Shown: one piece after another, positions 1 to 5,595 of the stretch | Position numbering within the stretch: position 1 is the first letter of the stretch | Layout of the letters: every line of letters begins with the position of its first letter | Assembly (NCBI GenBank): GCA_004283105.1 | Contig: SHLN01000162.1 | Coordinates: 1 to 5,868 of the forward strand | DNA: 5,868 nucleotides | From: Acidimicrobiia bacterium | GTDB taxonomy: Bacteria > Actinomycetota > Acidimicrobiia > Spongiisociales > SHLN01 | Direction: 5' to 3' | Notes under the pieces: model-generated | Seen by the model: only the letters and a program-made list of their open reading frames with translations | Databases searched by the model: none | Told to the model about the DNA's origin: nothing | Position numbers and translations under genes: made by a program

Positions 1-1137
1 CTGTTCTTCATCTTCTTCGAGCTCGTGCTGCTCCCGATGTACTTCATGATCGGGATCTGGGGCGACAAATCGAAGATCAAGCTGCCCGGATTCAGCAAGG
101 AGGTCGAGACCCGGCTCTATGCATCGATCAAGTTCTTCTTGTTCACACTATTTGGCTCAGCGTTCATGCTCCTGGGCTTCCTGGCACTCCGGCTGCGGGC
201 GGACACGTTCTCCATTCCCGAGCTGGCCGACCTCGGTGCTTCAGGGGCCTTCACCGGGACCTTCGCCTTTCTCGTATTCGGTGCCCTCTTTCTCGGGTTT
301 GCCGTCAAGGTGCCGATGTGGCCACTCCATACCTGGCTGCCCGACGCTCACACCGCCGCCCCCACGGTGGGCTCGGTGCTGCTGGCTGCCATCCTCCTGA
401 AGCTCGGGTCCTACGGCTTCATTCGAATCGCCATCCCGATCCTTCCCCAGGAAGCCAAGTCCTGGGCGCCGGCGATTGCGATCCTGGCGGTGATCGCCAT
501 CGTGTACGGCTCGCTGGCCTGTCTCGCCCAGACGGACATGAAGCGGCTCATCGCGTTCTCGTCTGTTGGGCACATGGGGTTCGTGATGCTCGGCATTGCG
601 ACGCTCACGCCGATCGGGATCACTGCCGCCGTCATCGGCATGGTTGCTCACGGCGTCATCACCGGCATGCTCTTCTTCCTGGCGGGATCGATGCAGCACC
701 GCTACCACACCCGCGAAATGGCGCGGCTGGGTGGCAATCTCAAACTCATGCCCATCCTCGGCGGCATGCTCGGGTTCACGGCGATGGCATCGCTCGGGCT
801 GCCCGGCCTCGCCGGGTTCTGGGGTGAGTTCATGGCTCTGCTCGGCAGCTACGAGCCCCTCGCCGGGCTCAATCTCGGTGTGTTCCGCACGGCGATGGTG
901 GTTGGGGCCATCGGGACGGTGCTCACCGCCGGCTATCTGCTCTGGATGCTTCAGAAGGTCAACCTCGGCGAGCCGAAAGCTGAGTGGGAGGGGCATGAAT
1001 TCCACGATGTCGATCGCTACGAGATGGCCGCCTGGGTGCCGCTTCTCATCTCGATCGTTGCCATCGGCGTGTTCCCGAAGATCGTCACCGGCGCCGCCAA
1101 TGATGCGGTTCAGCAACTCATAGACAAGGCCTTCTAG
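1..1137 (+). CDS. nuoM: NADH-quinone oxidoreductase subunit M, 5'-truncated by window edge
   Basis: This is an antiporter-like proton-pumping membrane subunit of respiratory complex I. The reading frame is open from base 1, so the true start lies off the left edge; 378 codons are visible. Codon 7 is Glu in the FFELVLLPMYF motif, matching the essential TM5 glutamate (E144 in E. coli). The block KVPMWPLHTWLPDAHTAAPT begins with Lys at codon 103, and LLKLGSYG gives Lys at codon 134. These match E. coli K234 and K265 and keep their exact 31-residue spacing. QTDMKRLIAFSSVGHMGF is the conserved loop and TM segment of this family. By alignment to E. coli about 137 residues are missing, giving a full length near 515, which is normal. 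The gene ends in tandem stops, TAG then TGA in frame. nuoN follows after 88 bp, the usual M-N order. The fold is shared with NuoL, NuoN and Mrp antiporters, but this motif set is specific to NuoM. Confidence 0.97.
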   Translation: MFFIFFELVLLPMYFMIGIWGDKSKIKLPGFSKEVETRLYASIKFFLFTLFGSAFMLLGFLALRLRADTFSIPELADLGASGAFTGTFAFLVFGALFLGFAVKVPMWPLHTWLPDAHTAAPTVGSVLLAAILLKLGSYGFIRIAIPILPQEAKSWAPAIAILAVIAIVYGSLACLAQTDMKRLIAFSSVGHMGFVMLGIATLTPIGITAAVIGMVAHGVITGMLFFLAGSMQHRYHTREMARLGGNLKLMPILGGMLGFTAMASLGLPGLAGFWGEFMALLGSYEPLAGLNLGVFRTAMVVGAIGTVLTAGYLLWMLQKVNLGEPKAEWEGHEFHDVDRYEMAAWVPLLISIVAIGVFPKIVTGAANDAVQQLIDKAF

Positions 1138-1178
1138 TGATCCTGGTCCCCACTCGCATCGTTCGCAGGGAGGCCTCG

Positions 1179-1223
1179 ATGTCCTCCTACCACCACCTTC
1201 GCTCCGCAGGGGGGACTGACTGA
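1179..1223 (+). CDS. Possible 14-codon small ORF between nuoM and nuoN
   Basis: An ATG at 1179 is preceded by AGGGAGG at 1167-1173, a near-ideal Shine-Dalgarno sequence with 5-nt spacing, better than that of nuoN. The frame encodes MSSYHHLRSAGGTD and stops with TGA at 1221-1223, two bases before the nuoN GTG. The same frame is open upstream to a GTG at 1137 that overlaps the nuoM TAG stop (TAGTG), giving a 28-codon version. Over those 28 codons, G/C content is about 61, 54 and 82 percent at positions 1, 2 and 3, which resembles real genes here, although the sample is very short. It could be a small peptide, a translational coupling device that carries ribosomes from nuoM to nuoN, or chance. 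GGAGG at 1169-1173 can pair with CCTCC at 1183-1187 and partly hide this ribosome site. I know of no family for it. Confidence 0.25.
   Translation: MSSYHHLRSAGGTD
1208..1214 (+). promoter_or_regulatory. Ribosome binding site candidate for nuoN
   Basis: The purine run AGGGGGG ends 11 nt before the GTG at 1226. The spacing is slightly long. The nuoN frame has a TGA at 1217-1219 just upstream and no ATG or TTG in between, so the GTG at 1226 is the only sensible start and this run is the only Shine-Dalgarno-like sequence available to it. Confidence 0.5.
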
Positions 1224-1225
1224 CC

Positions 1226-2707
1226 GTGTTTGACTACCACGCCCTTGCTCCCGACTTCATCGTGGCCGCCACCGTGCTGGCCGTGCTGGGCGCCGACCTC
1301 TTCCTCCCCGAGGATCGGAAGTGGTTGTCGGCAGTGGTGGGCATTGTCGGACTGACCGCGGCCCTCATCCCCATATTCACGCTTGCGGCAAGTAACGATT
1401 CAGTACGGTCGATGATGGACGGGTCGTACGTGGTCGACGATTTCGCCCTCGTTCTCAAGGCGTTCTTCGTCCTCACCGGCTACGTCGTGCTTCTCATGTC
1501 CGTGGCCTACCTGGAAGGGGATCGCTATTACCAGGGGGAGTACTACTTCCTGGTGATCGCCTCGCTGTTGGGCGGGATGGTGATGGCTTCGAGTCGCGAC
1601 CTGGTGACGCTCTTCGTCGGATTGGAGCTGGTCTCCGGTCCTGCCTTCCTGCTGGCCGGCTGGCGCAAGGCCGACGAGCGGTCAAATGAGGCAGCCTTGA
1701 AGTTCTTCATCATCGGCGTGCTCTCCGCCGCCATCCTCCTCTACGGGATGTCGCTCGTGTACGGAATGACAGGATCGCTGTCCTTCGATGGCATCCGGGA
1801 GGCGTCGGCGTCGGTCGCCGAGGAGCCGGTGTTCGTGCTCGGCATCCTCCTCGTGCTGGTCGGCTTCGGGTTCAAGGTGTCGGCGGTGCCGTTTCACTTC
1901 TGGGCACCCGATACCTACGAGGGTGCACCCACCCCGGTCACCGCCTACCTGTCGGTCGGCTCGAAGGCGGCCGGGTTCGTCGGAATGCTGCTCGTGTCGT
2001 ACGTAGCCTTTGCGGGCGCCCCCGACATCTGGGGACCGGCCCTGTGGATCCTGGCTGCTTTGTCGATGATCGTCGGCAATCTCATCGCCCTCCGGCAGGA
2101 GAACATTGTCCGCCTGCTGGCCTATTCGTCCATCGCCCACGCCGGCTTCATGCTCGTACCGTTCGCGGCCGCCGGCCTCGTCGAGGGCGACAGTCTCAAT
2201 GTCGCCTTCGAGGCCACGTTGAGCTACGTAATCATTTACGGAATCATGAATCTCGGGGCGTTCGCCGTCGTTATTGCGGCCGCCCGCCGGACGGGAAGCG
2301 GCCGGATCAGCGACTGGGCCGGATTGGGATCGTATGCGCCTGGACTCAGCATTCTCCTGACGCTGTTCTTCTTCTCGCTCGCCGGCATCCCGCCGCTGGC
2401 CGGCTGGTATGCGAAGTTCGTGATGTTCCTGGCGGTGCTTCAGAACGCCAACGGGTGGACGATCGTGCTGGCGGCCATTGCCGCCATCAACGCCGTTGTT
2501 GCGTTGTACTACTACGCCCGGGTCGTTCAATCGGTATGGATGGACCCGGCTCCGGCCGAGATCGCTCCCGACCCGGATCCGCGCGGCGTTGCACCCTCGC
2601 TCGCCCTTGCCTTCGGGATGCTGGCGGTGGCCGTCGTCCTCGTGGGTGTCTACCCGGACGCCATCGGGCGATTCGCCAAGGCCGCCAGTCTGATCGCAGG
2701 CGGCTAG
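1226..2707 (+). CDS. nuoN: NADH-quinone oxidoreductase subunit N
   Basis: This antiporter-like proton-pumping subunit of complex I spans the membrane with about 14 helices. The 493-residue product has the usual length. It starts MFDYHALAPDFIV, typical of the NuoN N-terminus. The GTG start is fixed by an in-frame TGA two codons upstream. Key charged residues are present close to E. coli numbering: Glu134 in LFVGLEL, Lys217 in GFKVSAVPFHFWAPD, Lys247 in SVGSKAAGF and Lys397 in GIPPLAGWYAKF. QENIVRLLAYSSIAHAGFML (about 291-310) is the conserved TM10-11 loop block. The C-terminal helix around 457-478 is followed by a short cytoplasmic or membrane-edge tail. It is probably co-transcribed with nuoM and is the last nuo gene, because a methyltransferase and envelope genes follow. 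No lesion or missing key residue is seen. Confidence 0.97.
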   Translation: MFDYHALAPDFIVAATVLAVLGADLFLPEDRKWLSAVVGIVGLTAALIPIFTLAASNDSVRSMMDGSYVVDDFALVLKAFFVLTGYVVLLMSVAYLEGDRYYQGEYYFLVIASLLGGMVMASSRDLVTLFVGLELVSGPAFLLAGWRKADERSNEAALKFFIIGVLSAAILLYGMSLVYGMTGSLSFDGIREASASVAEEPVFVLGILLVLVGFGFKVSAVPFHFWAPDTYEGAPTPVTAYLSVGSKAAGFVGMLLVSYVAFAGAPDIWGPALWILAALSMIVGNLIALRQENIVRLLAYSSIAHAGFMLVPFAAAGLVEGDSLNVAFEATLSYVIIYGIMNLGAFAVVIAAARRTGSGRISDWAGLGSYAPGLSILLTLFFFSLAGIPPLAGWYAKFVMFLAVLQNANGWTIVLAAIAAINAVVALYYYARVVQSVWMDPAPAEIAPDPDPRGVAPSLALAFGMLAVAVVLVGVYPDAIGRFAKAASLIAGG

Positions 2708-2714
2708 CGCCGCC
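2699..2714 (+). terminator. GC-rich hairpin spanning the nuoN stop codon
   Basis: GGCGGC at 2699-2704 and GCCGCC at 2709-2714 form a perfect 6-bp all-GC stem with a TAGC loop. The nuoN TAG stop lies in the loop. There is no T-tract after it. U-tract-poor hairpins have been proposed as terminators in actinobacteria, so this could end the nuo transcript or protect its 3' end. Chance formation in GC-rich DNA is possible. Confidence 0.4.
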
Positions 2715-2716
2715 CG

Positions 2717-2744
2717 GTCAACTGTCAACGGTCAACTGTCAACG
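2717..2744. repeat. Four-copy heptanucleotide tandem repeat (GTCAACK)
   Basis: Four heptamers lie end to end: GTCAACT at 2717, GTCAACG at 2724, GTCAACT at 2731 and GTCAACG at 2738. They alternate perfectly in the last base, so the array is also two exact copies of the 14-mer GGTCAACTGTCAAC (2716-2729 and 2730-2743). It lies between two hairpins in the 76-bp gap after nuoN and is less GC-rich than its surroundings. Short tandemly repeated heptamers are known in intergenic DNA of other bacteria, such as the STRR elements of cyanobacteria. I cannot tell whether this array is dispersed in this genome. Confidence 0.9.
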
Positions 2745-2748
2745 GCCA

Positions 2749-2765
2749 GAATCGCTCTGCGATTC
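2749..2765 (+). terminator. Second hairpin between nuoN and the methyltransferase gene
   Basis: GAATCGC at 2749-2755 and GCGATTC at 2759-2765 form a perfect 7-bp stem with a TCT loop. Two outer C-G pairs are possible past one mismatch. The downstream sequence is GGGTTCTAGGG, not a T-tract, so efficient intrinsic termination is doubtful. As a near-palindrome just upstream of the TAGGGT box it could instead be a protein-binding site. It is placed to insulate the nuo operon from the next gene. Confidence 0.35.
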
Positions 2766-2771
2766 GGGTTC

Positions 2772-2777
2772 TAGGGT
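2772..2777 (+). promoter_or_regulatory. -10 box candidate for leaderless expression of the methyltransferase
   Basis: TAGGGT fits the actinobacterial TANNNT -10 consensus. Exactly 6 bases separate it from the A of the ATG at 2784, so the hexamer would lie at -12 to -7 if transcription started at the ATG, the standard geometry of a leaderless promoter. No clear -35 is visible. The same bases contain AGGG (2773-2776), which could instead be a weak Shine-Dalgarno sequence 7 nt from the ATG if the gene is read through from nuoN. Confidence 0.4.
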
Positions 2778-2783
2778 TCCCTC

Positions 2784-3824
2784 ATGTCTGTTCTCGATAT
2801 TCTGAAAGAACGTATCTCCGCGAGTGGGCCCCTCTCCTTCGATGAGTTCATGGAGGCGGCCTTGTATGGGCCGGGGGGATTTTTCGCCGGGGATGTGCTC
2901 CGGTCGGTCAAGGGAGGCGACTTCCTGACCAGCCCCGAGGTAAGCCCGCTGTTCGGATCGACCCTCGCCGGGTTCGTGCGGCGGGAGCGGGACCGCCTCG
3001 GCGACCCGTTCCGGCTGGTTGACGCCGGGGCCGGCTCGGGGTCGTTGCTCGCCCCGCTGCTGCAGACGGTGGCAGTGGACGCCTGGGCGGTCGAGATCTC
3101 GCCGCCGGCTCGTCTGGCGCTGGAGCGTGTGCTCCCCACCGAACGGATCGTCCGGAGCGTCGCCGAAGCCGTCGGGCGCGGCGTCGTCATTGCCAATGAG
3201 TTGCTCGACAACCTTCCGATGGCCATTGCAGTGCGCCGGGGCGAGGGCTGGACCGAGCAGTCGGTGGCTGCAACCGGTGACCGGCTCGAGATCGTCGAGA
3301 CGGAGGCCCGGGTCGAGGTCGCCGAATGGGCCACACAATTCTCCGGACCGGTGGGGGAGGGAGGGCTCGTGGAGGTTCAGCTGGCTGCTGCCGGCTGGAT
3401 CGAACAGGTCCTCGACCGGCTCGAGGCCGGTGCCCTGGTGGTCATTGACTACGGAGCCACCGCCGAAGAATTGGAGTCCCGTCGGACCACGGGAACACTC
3501 CGAACCTATCGATCTCATCATCTCGGGCCCGACCCGCTCTACGCACCGGGGGAGACCGACATCACCGCCGACGTCAACTTCACGGCCCTCCTGGCCGTCG
3601 CTGAAGCAGCCGGGGCCTCGGTCGAGCTGCATCGCCAGGACGACTTCCTCGCCGGGCTCGGACTCCGGGAGGTCATGAGCGAGCTCCGCCACGAAGAACT
3701 GGACCTGGCCCGGTCGGGTGACGAGCTGGCGCGGCTGCAGGCTCGCTCCCGGCGCACCGACGCGGAAGCGCTTCTCAACCCGCGCGGGCTCGGGGACTTC
3801 CGGGTGCTGGTAGCCCGGCTCTGA
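2784..3824 (+). CDS. MidA/NDUFAF7-family SAM-dependent methyltransferase
   Basis: This soluble class I methyltransferase belongs to the MidA family (COG1565), whose human member NDUFAF7 dimethylates an arginine of the complex I 49-kDa subunit NDUFS2, the NuoD counterpart. The 346-residue product has the family's usual length. Family blocks appear in order: GPLSFDEFMEAALY (15-28); GDFLTSPEVSPLFG (45-58); the SAM-binding motif LVDAGAGSGSLL (78-89); an acidic second-strand end, AVEIS (102-106); ANELLDNLP (137-145), matching the family's NElxDALP motif; VIDYG (220-224); and GETDITADVNF (256-266). The last few tens of residues (NPRGLGDFRVLVARL) are typical of actinobacterial homologues as I recall them. 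It follows nuoN by 76 bp on the same strand, so NuoD is a reasonable substrate guess, though no bacterial substrate can be read from sequence. The ATG gives an N-terminus in family register. The amidase gene follows after 32 bp. Confidence 0.9.
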   Translation: MSVLDILKERISASGPLSFDEFMEAALYGPGGFFAGDVLRSVKGGDFLTSPEVSPLFGSTLAGFVRRERDRLGDPFRLVDAGAGSGSLLAPLLQTVAVDAWAVEISPPARLALERVLPTERIVRSVAEAVGRGVVIANELLDNLPMAIAVRRGEGWTEQSVAATGDRLEIVETEARVEVAEWATQFSGPVGEGGLVEVQLAAAGWIEQVLDRLEAGALVVIDYGATAEELESRRTTGTLRTYRSHHLGPDPLYAPGETDITADVNFTALLAVAEAAGASVELHRQDDFLAGLGLREVMSELRHEELDLARSGDELARLQARSRRTDAEALLNPRGLGDFRVLVARL

Positions 3825-3840
3825 GATCGTGGATGCTGGC

Positions 3841-3846
3841 TACGCT
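3841..3846 (+). promoter_or_regulatory. -10 box candidate for the amidase gene
   Basis: TACGCT fits TANNNT and lies 10 bases before the ATG at 3857. Standard spacing puts the transcript start near 3853, leaving a leader of about 4 bases. This fits the absence of a recognisable Shine-Dalgarno sequence before the ATG. No -35 is evident, and the motif is short enough to occur by chance. Confidence 0.3.
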
Positions 3847-3856
3847 GGCGTGACCG

Positions 3857-4654
3857 ATGAACGTCCCGCCAATCTCTCGCCGGCAGTTCCTTGCCGCGGT
3901 GGCCGGCCTGGTCGGAGTTGCCGCCGCCACCCGGGCCTCGACGGCGACGAAGGCGCCGATCACCACCACAACCCCGGCTTCATCGGCCACGACCTCCACC
4001 ACCCGCATCCCCTCGACGACGACCACGATGCCTCAGCCGGCCGGAACCATCGCGACCGCGGTCGGGGTGGTCCAGGCAATCTGTCGGTCGGCCTGGGGGG
4101 AACGGGAGCCATCCGGACCGATGACCTCGCACACGATCGACCGGATGACCGTCCACCACACGGCCTCTCTGCTCGAGGGCAATCAGATGGCGCCTGCCCT
4201 GGCCCGGGTCCACGAGAACCGCCACATGGTCGATCGGGGGTGGGTCGACCTGGCTTATCACTTCCTGGTCGATGCCAACGGCAACGTGTATGAGGGTCGG
4301 CCGGTGACGGCGGTCGGCGACACGATGACCGACTACGATCCGACCGGCCACTTTCTCGTCTGCGCCGAGGGCGACTTCAACAATCAGGCGATTCCGGCCG
4401 CTCAGGTCTCAGCGGTCGCTGATGTGCTCGCCTGGGGAGCCGTGCACTTCGAGGTAGACCCCTCCACGATCCAGGGACATCGTGACTGGGCGACCACCAG
4501 CTGTCCGGGCGACAACTTCTATTCGCTCATCAGCGAAGGAAACCTCGAGCAAGCGGTCCGAGACCGCATAGCGGCAGGTGCCCCCGGATTGTCCATCCTG
4601 TGTGGTGACGCAGCCGAACAGCGGGTAGCCGATATCGAGGCCGGTCTCGCCTAG
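3857..4654 (+). CDS. Tat-exported N-acetylmuramoyl-L-alanine amidase, PGRP/Amidase_2 family
   Basis: This predicted zinc amidase cuts the bond between N-acetylmuramic acid and L-alanine in peptidoglycan, outside the membrane. The N-terminus has a textbook twin-arginine signal, SRRQFL at residues 7-12, then a hydrophobic stretch to about residue 24. A Thr/Ser/Pro-rich stalk runs from about 29 to 60, and the catalytic domain from about 70 to 240. Predicted zinc ligands are His100 in TVHHTA, His208 in GHRDW and Cys216 in SCPGDNFY. Tyr134 in AYHFLVDANGNVYEGRP matches the active-site tyrosine. Thr214-x-Cys216 resembles amidase-active animal PGRPs rather than the Lys-x-Cys of T7 lysozyme. The in-frame TGA at 3851-3853 fixes the ATG as the first possible start. 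A short tail with one more cysteine (Cys249) follows the domain. It may act in wall remodelling, recycling or attack on other bacteria; the sequence does not decide. It converges on the downstream lipoprotein gene. Confidence 0.93.
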   Translation: MNVPPISRRQFLAAVAGLVGVAAATRASTATKAPITTTTPASSATTSTTRIPSTTTTMPQPAGTIATAVGVVQAICRSAWGEREPSGPMTSHTIDRMTVHHTASLLEGNQMAPALARVHENRHMVDRGWVDLAYHFLVDANGNVYEGRPVTAVGDTMTDYDPTGHFLVCAEGDFNNQAIPAAQVSAVADVLAWGAVHFEVDPSTIQGHRDWATTSCPGDNFYSLISEGNLEQAVRDRIAAGAPGLSILCGDAAEQRVADIEAGLA

Positions 4655-4716
4655 CGGTTGGAGTCGCCGGCAGAGTGCGGCTGTCAAACGGCCATCCGCC
4701 GGGAGCGTTCAGACGC
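4655..4716. other. Convergent intergenic gap without a clear terminator
   Basis: These 62 bases lie between the stop codons of the amidase gene (plus) and the lipoprotein gene (minus). CCGGC at 4667-4671 can pair with GCCGG at 4698-4702, and GGC at 4679-4681 with GCC at 4691-4693, but the stems are short and separated, with no T-tract on either strand. A bidirectional terminator would be expected here; none is convincing. Confidence 0.5.
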
Positions 4717-5505
4717 CTACCCGAGGGCGATGCCGCATTCGTCCACGGCCGCCAGTATCAGCGCTATGTCGTCGGTAGATGGCACCCAGTCGGCGTCGAT
4801 CTTGGCCTCAAACTCGGCTCCCAGCTCGTCGCGCATGCACTGGATGTCTTCCTCCGAGAACAGGTCGGCCGGCAGCTGAAAGGCCTCCAGGGCGGTCGCA
4901 ATCGGGTTGTCATCATCGCCTCCGCCGGGAAGGAGATCGGGGCCGGGATCTGCCGTCGAGCCGAAGTCGACGCCGCACACATCGCGGCTGTGGTTCTCGA
5001 GGTTGACCGAGGCGGCGTCGAGCGCCGCGTCGTCGAATCCGGAGTTGAACGTCTCGTCGTCTGCCATTGCTTGAAGATCCCATTCCAACTCGTTGCCTCG
5101 TTCAACGAACGTGCGATAGAAATTGAACACGAGCTCGGCATCGTCTTCGATTTCGGGCGGGGCGATATCCCTCCACTCTTCGAAGATTGCCAGGTTCCTG
5201 GCGAACTGGGCCTCGAGCTCCTCGGGAGACTTCCCGAAGAAGCTGAAATCCAGCGGTGTCTCGTTGGAGGCTTCTGCCTCGCGCACCCGCTCACAGTAGG
5301 TCGATCCGCTGTCGCCGGACACGGGCTCCATGGTGGTCGTGGTGGTGTCGGCGGCTCCACCGTCGTCGGCTCCCGATGAGGGAGCAGTGGTGGTTGTTGT
5401 GGTGGTCGGGTTGTCGGCTCCGTCCTCTCCGCCTCCACAAGCGCTTGCAGTGAGTACTAAGGCGAGCGCGATTCCGATGTACCGAAAACGGCGGATTCCC
5501 AACAT
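4717..5505 (-). CDS. Predicted lipoprotein with Thr-rich stalk and four extracellular cysteines, function unknown
   Basis: I do not recognise a named family. The chosen start gives 262 residues beginning MLGIRRFRYIGIALALV: a basic n-region, a hydrophobic core and the lipobox ASAC with lipidated Cys23, then Gly-Gly-Gly. Two Thr runs (34-40 and 54-58) and acidic linkers form an extended stalk. A probably helical domain at about 68-180 holds Cys71 and Cys177. A GGGDDD linker leads to a small C-terminal domain (about 200-262) with Cys223 and Cys257. The even count suggests two disulfides, one per domain. The mature protein is strongly acidic. The frame opens upstream with Met codons at 5577 and 5517, but only the ATG at 5505 has a good Shine-Dalgarno sequence (GGGAGGG) and gives a normal signal peptide. 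It should sit on the outer face of the membrane. It converges on the amidase gene and diverges from another lipoprotein gene. Confidence 0.85.
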   Translation of the reverse strand: MLGIRRFRYIGIALALVLTASACGGGEDGADNPTTTTTTTAPSSGADDGGAADTTTTTMEPVSGDSGSTYCERVREAEASNETPLDFSFFGKSPEELEAQFARNLAIFEEWRDIAPPEIEDDAELVFNFYRTFVERGNELEWDLQAMADDETFNSGFDDAALDAASVNLENHSRDVCGVDFGSTADPGPDLLPGGGDDDNPIATALEAFQLPADLFSEEDIQCMRDELGAEFEAKIDADWVPSTDDIALILAAVDECGIALG

Positions 5506-5508
5506 TGT

Positions 5509-5515
5509 CCCTCCC
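5509..5515 (-). promoter_or_regulatory. Shine-Dalgarno that sets the start of the minus-strand lipoprotein
   Basis: Read on the minus strand this is GGGAGGG, 3 bases before the ATG at 5505 (4 bases from the GGAGG core). It lies between the two candidate starts at 5517 and 5505, so it supports the inner one, which also yields the better signal peptide. Confidence 0.75.
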
Positions 5516-5539
5516 ATAACCTGTCGGTCCAGACCCGGC

Positions 5540-5545
5540 AGCCTA
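5540..5545 (-). promoter_or_regulatory. -10 box candidate for the minus-strand lipoprotein
   Basis: The minus strand reads TAGGCT here, a TANNNT match. Transcription would start near 5533 and give a leader of about 28 bases containing the Shine-Dalgarno sequence. No good -35 is seen. The 90-bp gap between the two divergent starts (5506-5595) must hold the promoters for both genes; I cannot assign one to the plus-strand gene. Confidence 0.3.
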
Positions 5546-5595
5546 GTTGGTATCGGCGGATGGAACCTGGCGGGCATTCAGGACGTCCCAACGGC

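Noticed and set aside
241..1116. Long minus-strand open frame (291 codons) inside nuoM
   Set aside because: It lies antisense to a certain nuoM gene, its translation is a His/Arg/Glu-rich mixture without domain motifs, and such shadow frames are common in high-GC DNA.
1682..2728. Minus-strand open frame of 348 codons opposite nuoN
   Set aside because: The product is low-complexity, charged and without recognisable motifs, and nuoN on the plus strand is certain. It is a GC-driven shadow.
2717..2744. Minus-strand TTGACA motifs within the heptamer array as -35 boxes of an antisense promoter into nuoN
   Set aside because: The motif is a by-product of the repeat unit, and only a poor -10 (TAGCCG) lies at suitable spacing. 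There is no independent support.
2717..2744. Heptamer array as a minimal CRISPR or plasmid iteron array
   Set aside because: The units are adjacent with no spacers and are far too short for CRISPR. No replication initiator gene is nearby.
2739..3692. Minus-strand open frame of 317 codons opposite the methyltransferase
   Set aside because: The plus strand carries a full set of ordered family motifs; the minus translation carries none.
4675..5379. Plus-strand frame of 234 codons opposite the minus-strand lipoprotein; its translation looks moderately protein-like
   Set aside because: It has no ribosome site or export signal. The minus frame has a strong Shine-Dalgarno, a signal peptide with lipobox and paired cysteines. 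The protein-like look arises from mirror-codon register of an acidic protein.
5506..5577. Longer minus-strand lipoprotein starting at 5577
   Set aside because: It would place 24 Pro/Arg-rich residues before the signal peptide. The Shine-Dalgarno at 5509-5515 points to the ATG at 5505.
5560..5595. Upstream ATG start (5560) for the right-edge lipoprotein
   Set aside because: It is in frame but would put 12 mostly polar residues before an already complete signal peptide, and it has no better ribosome site.
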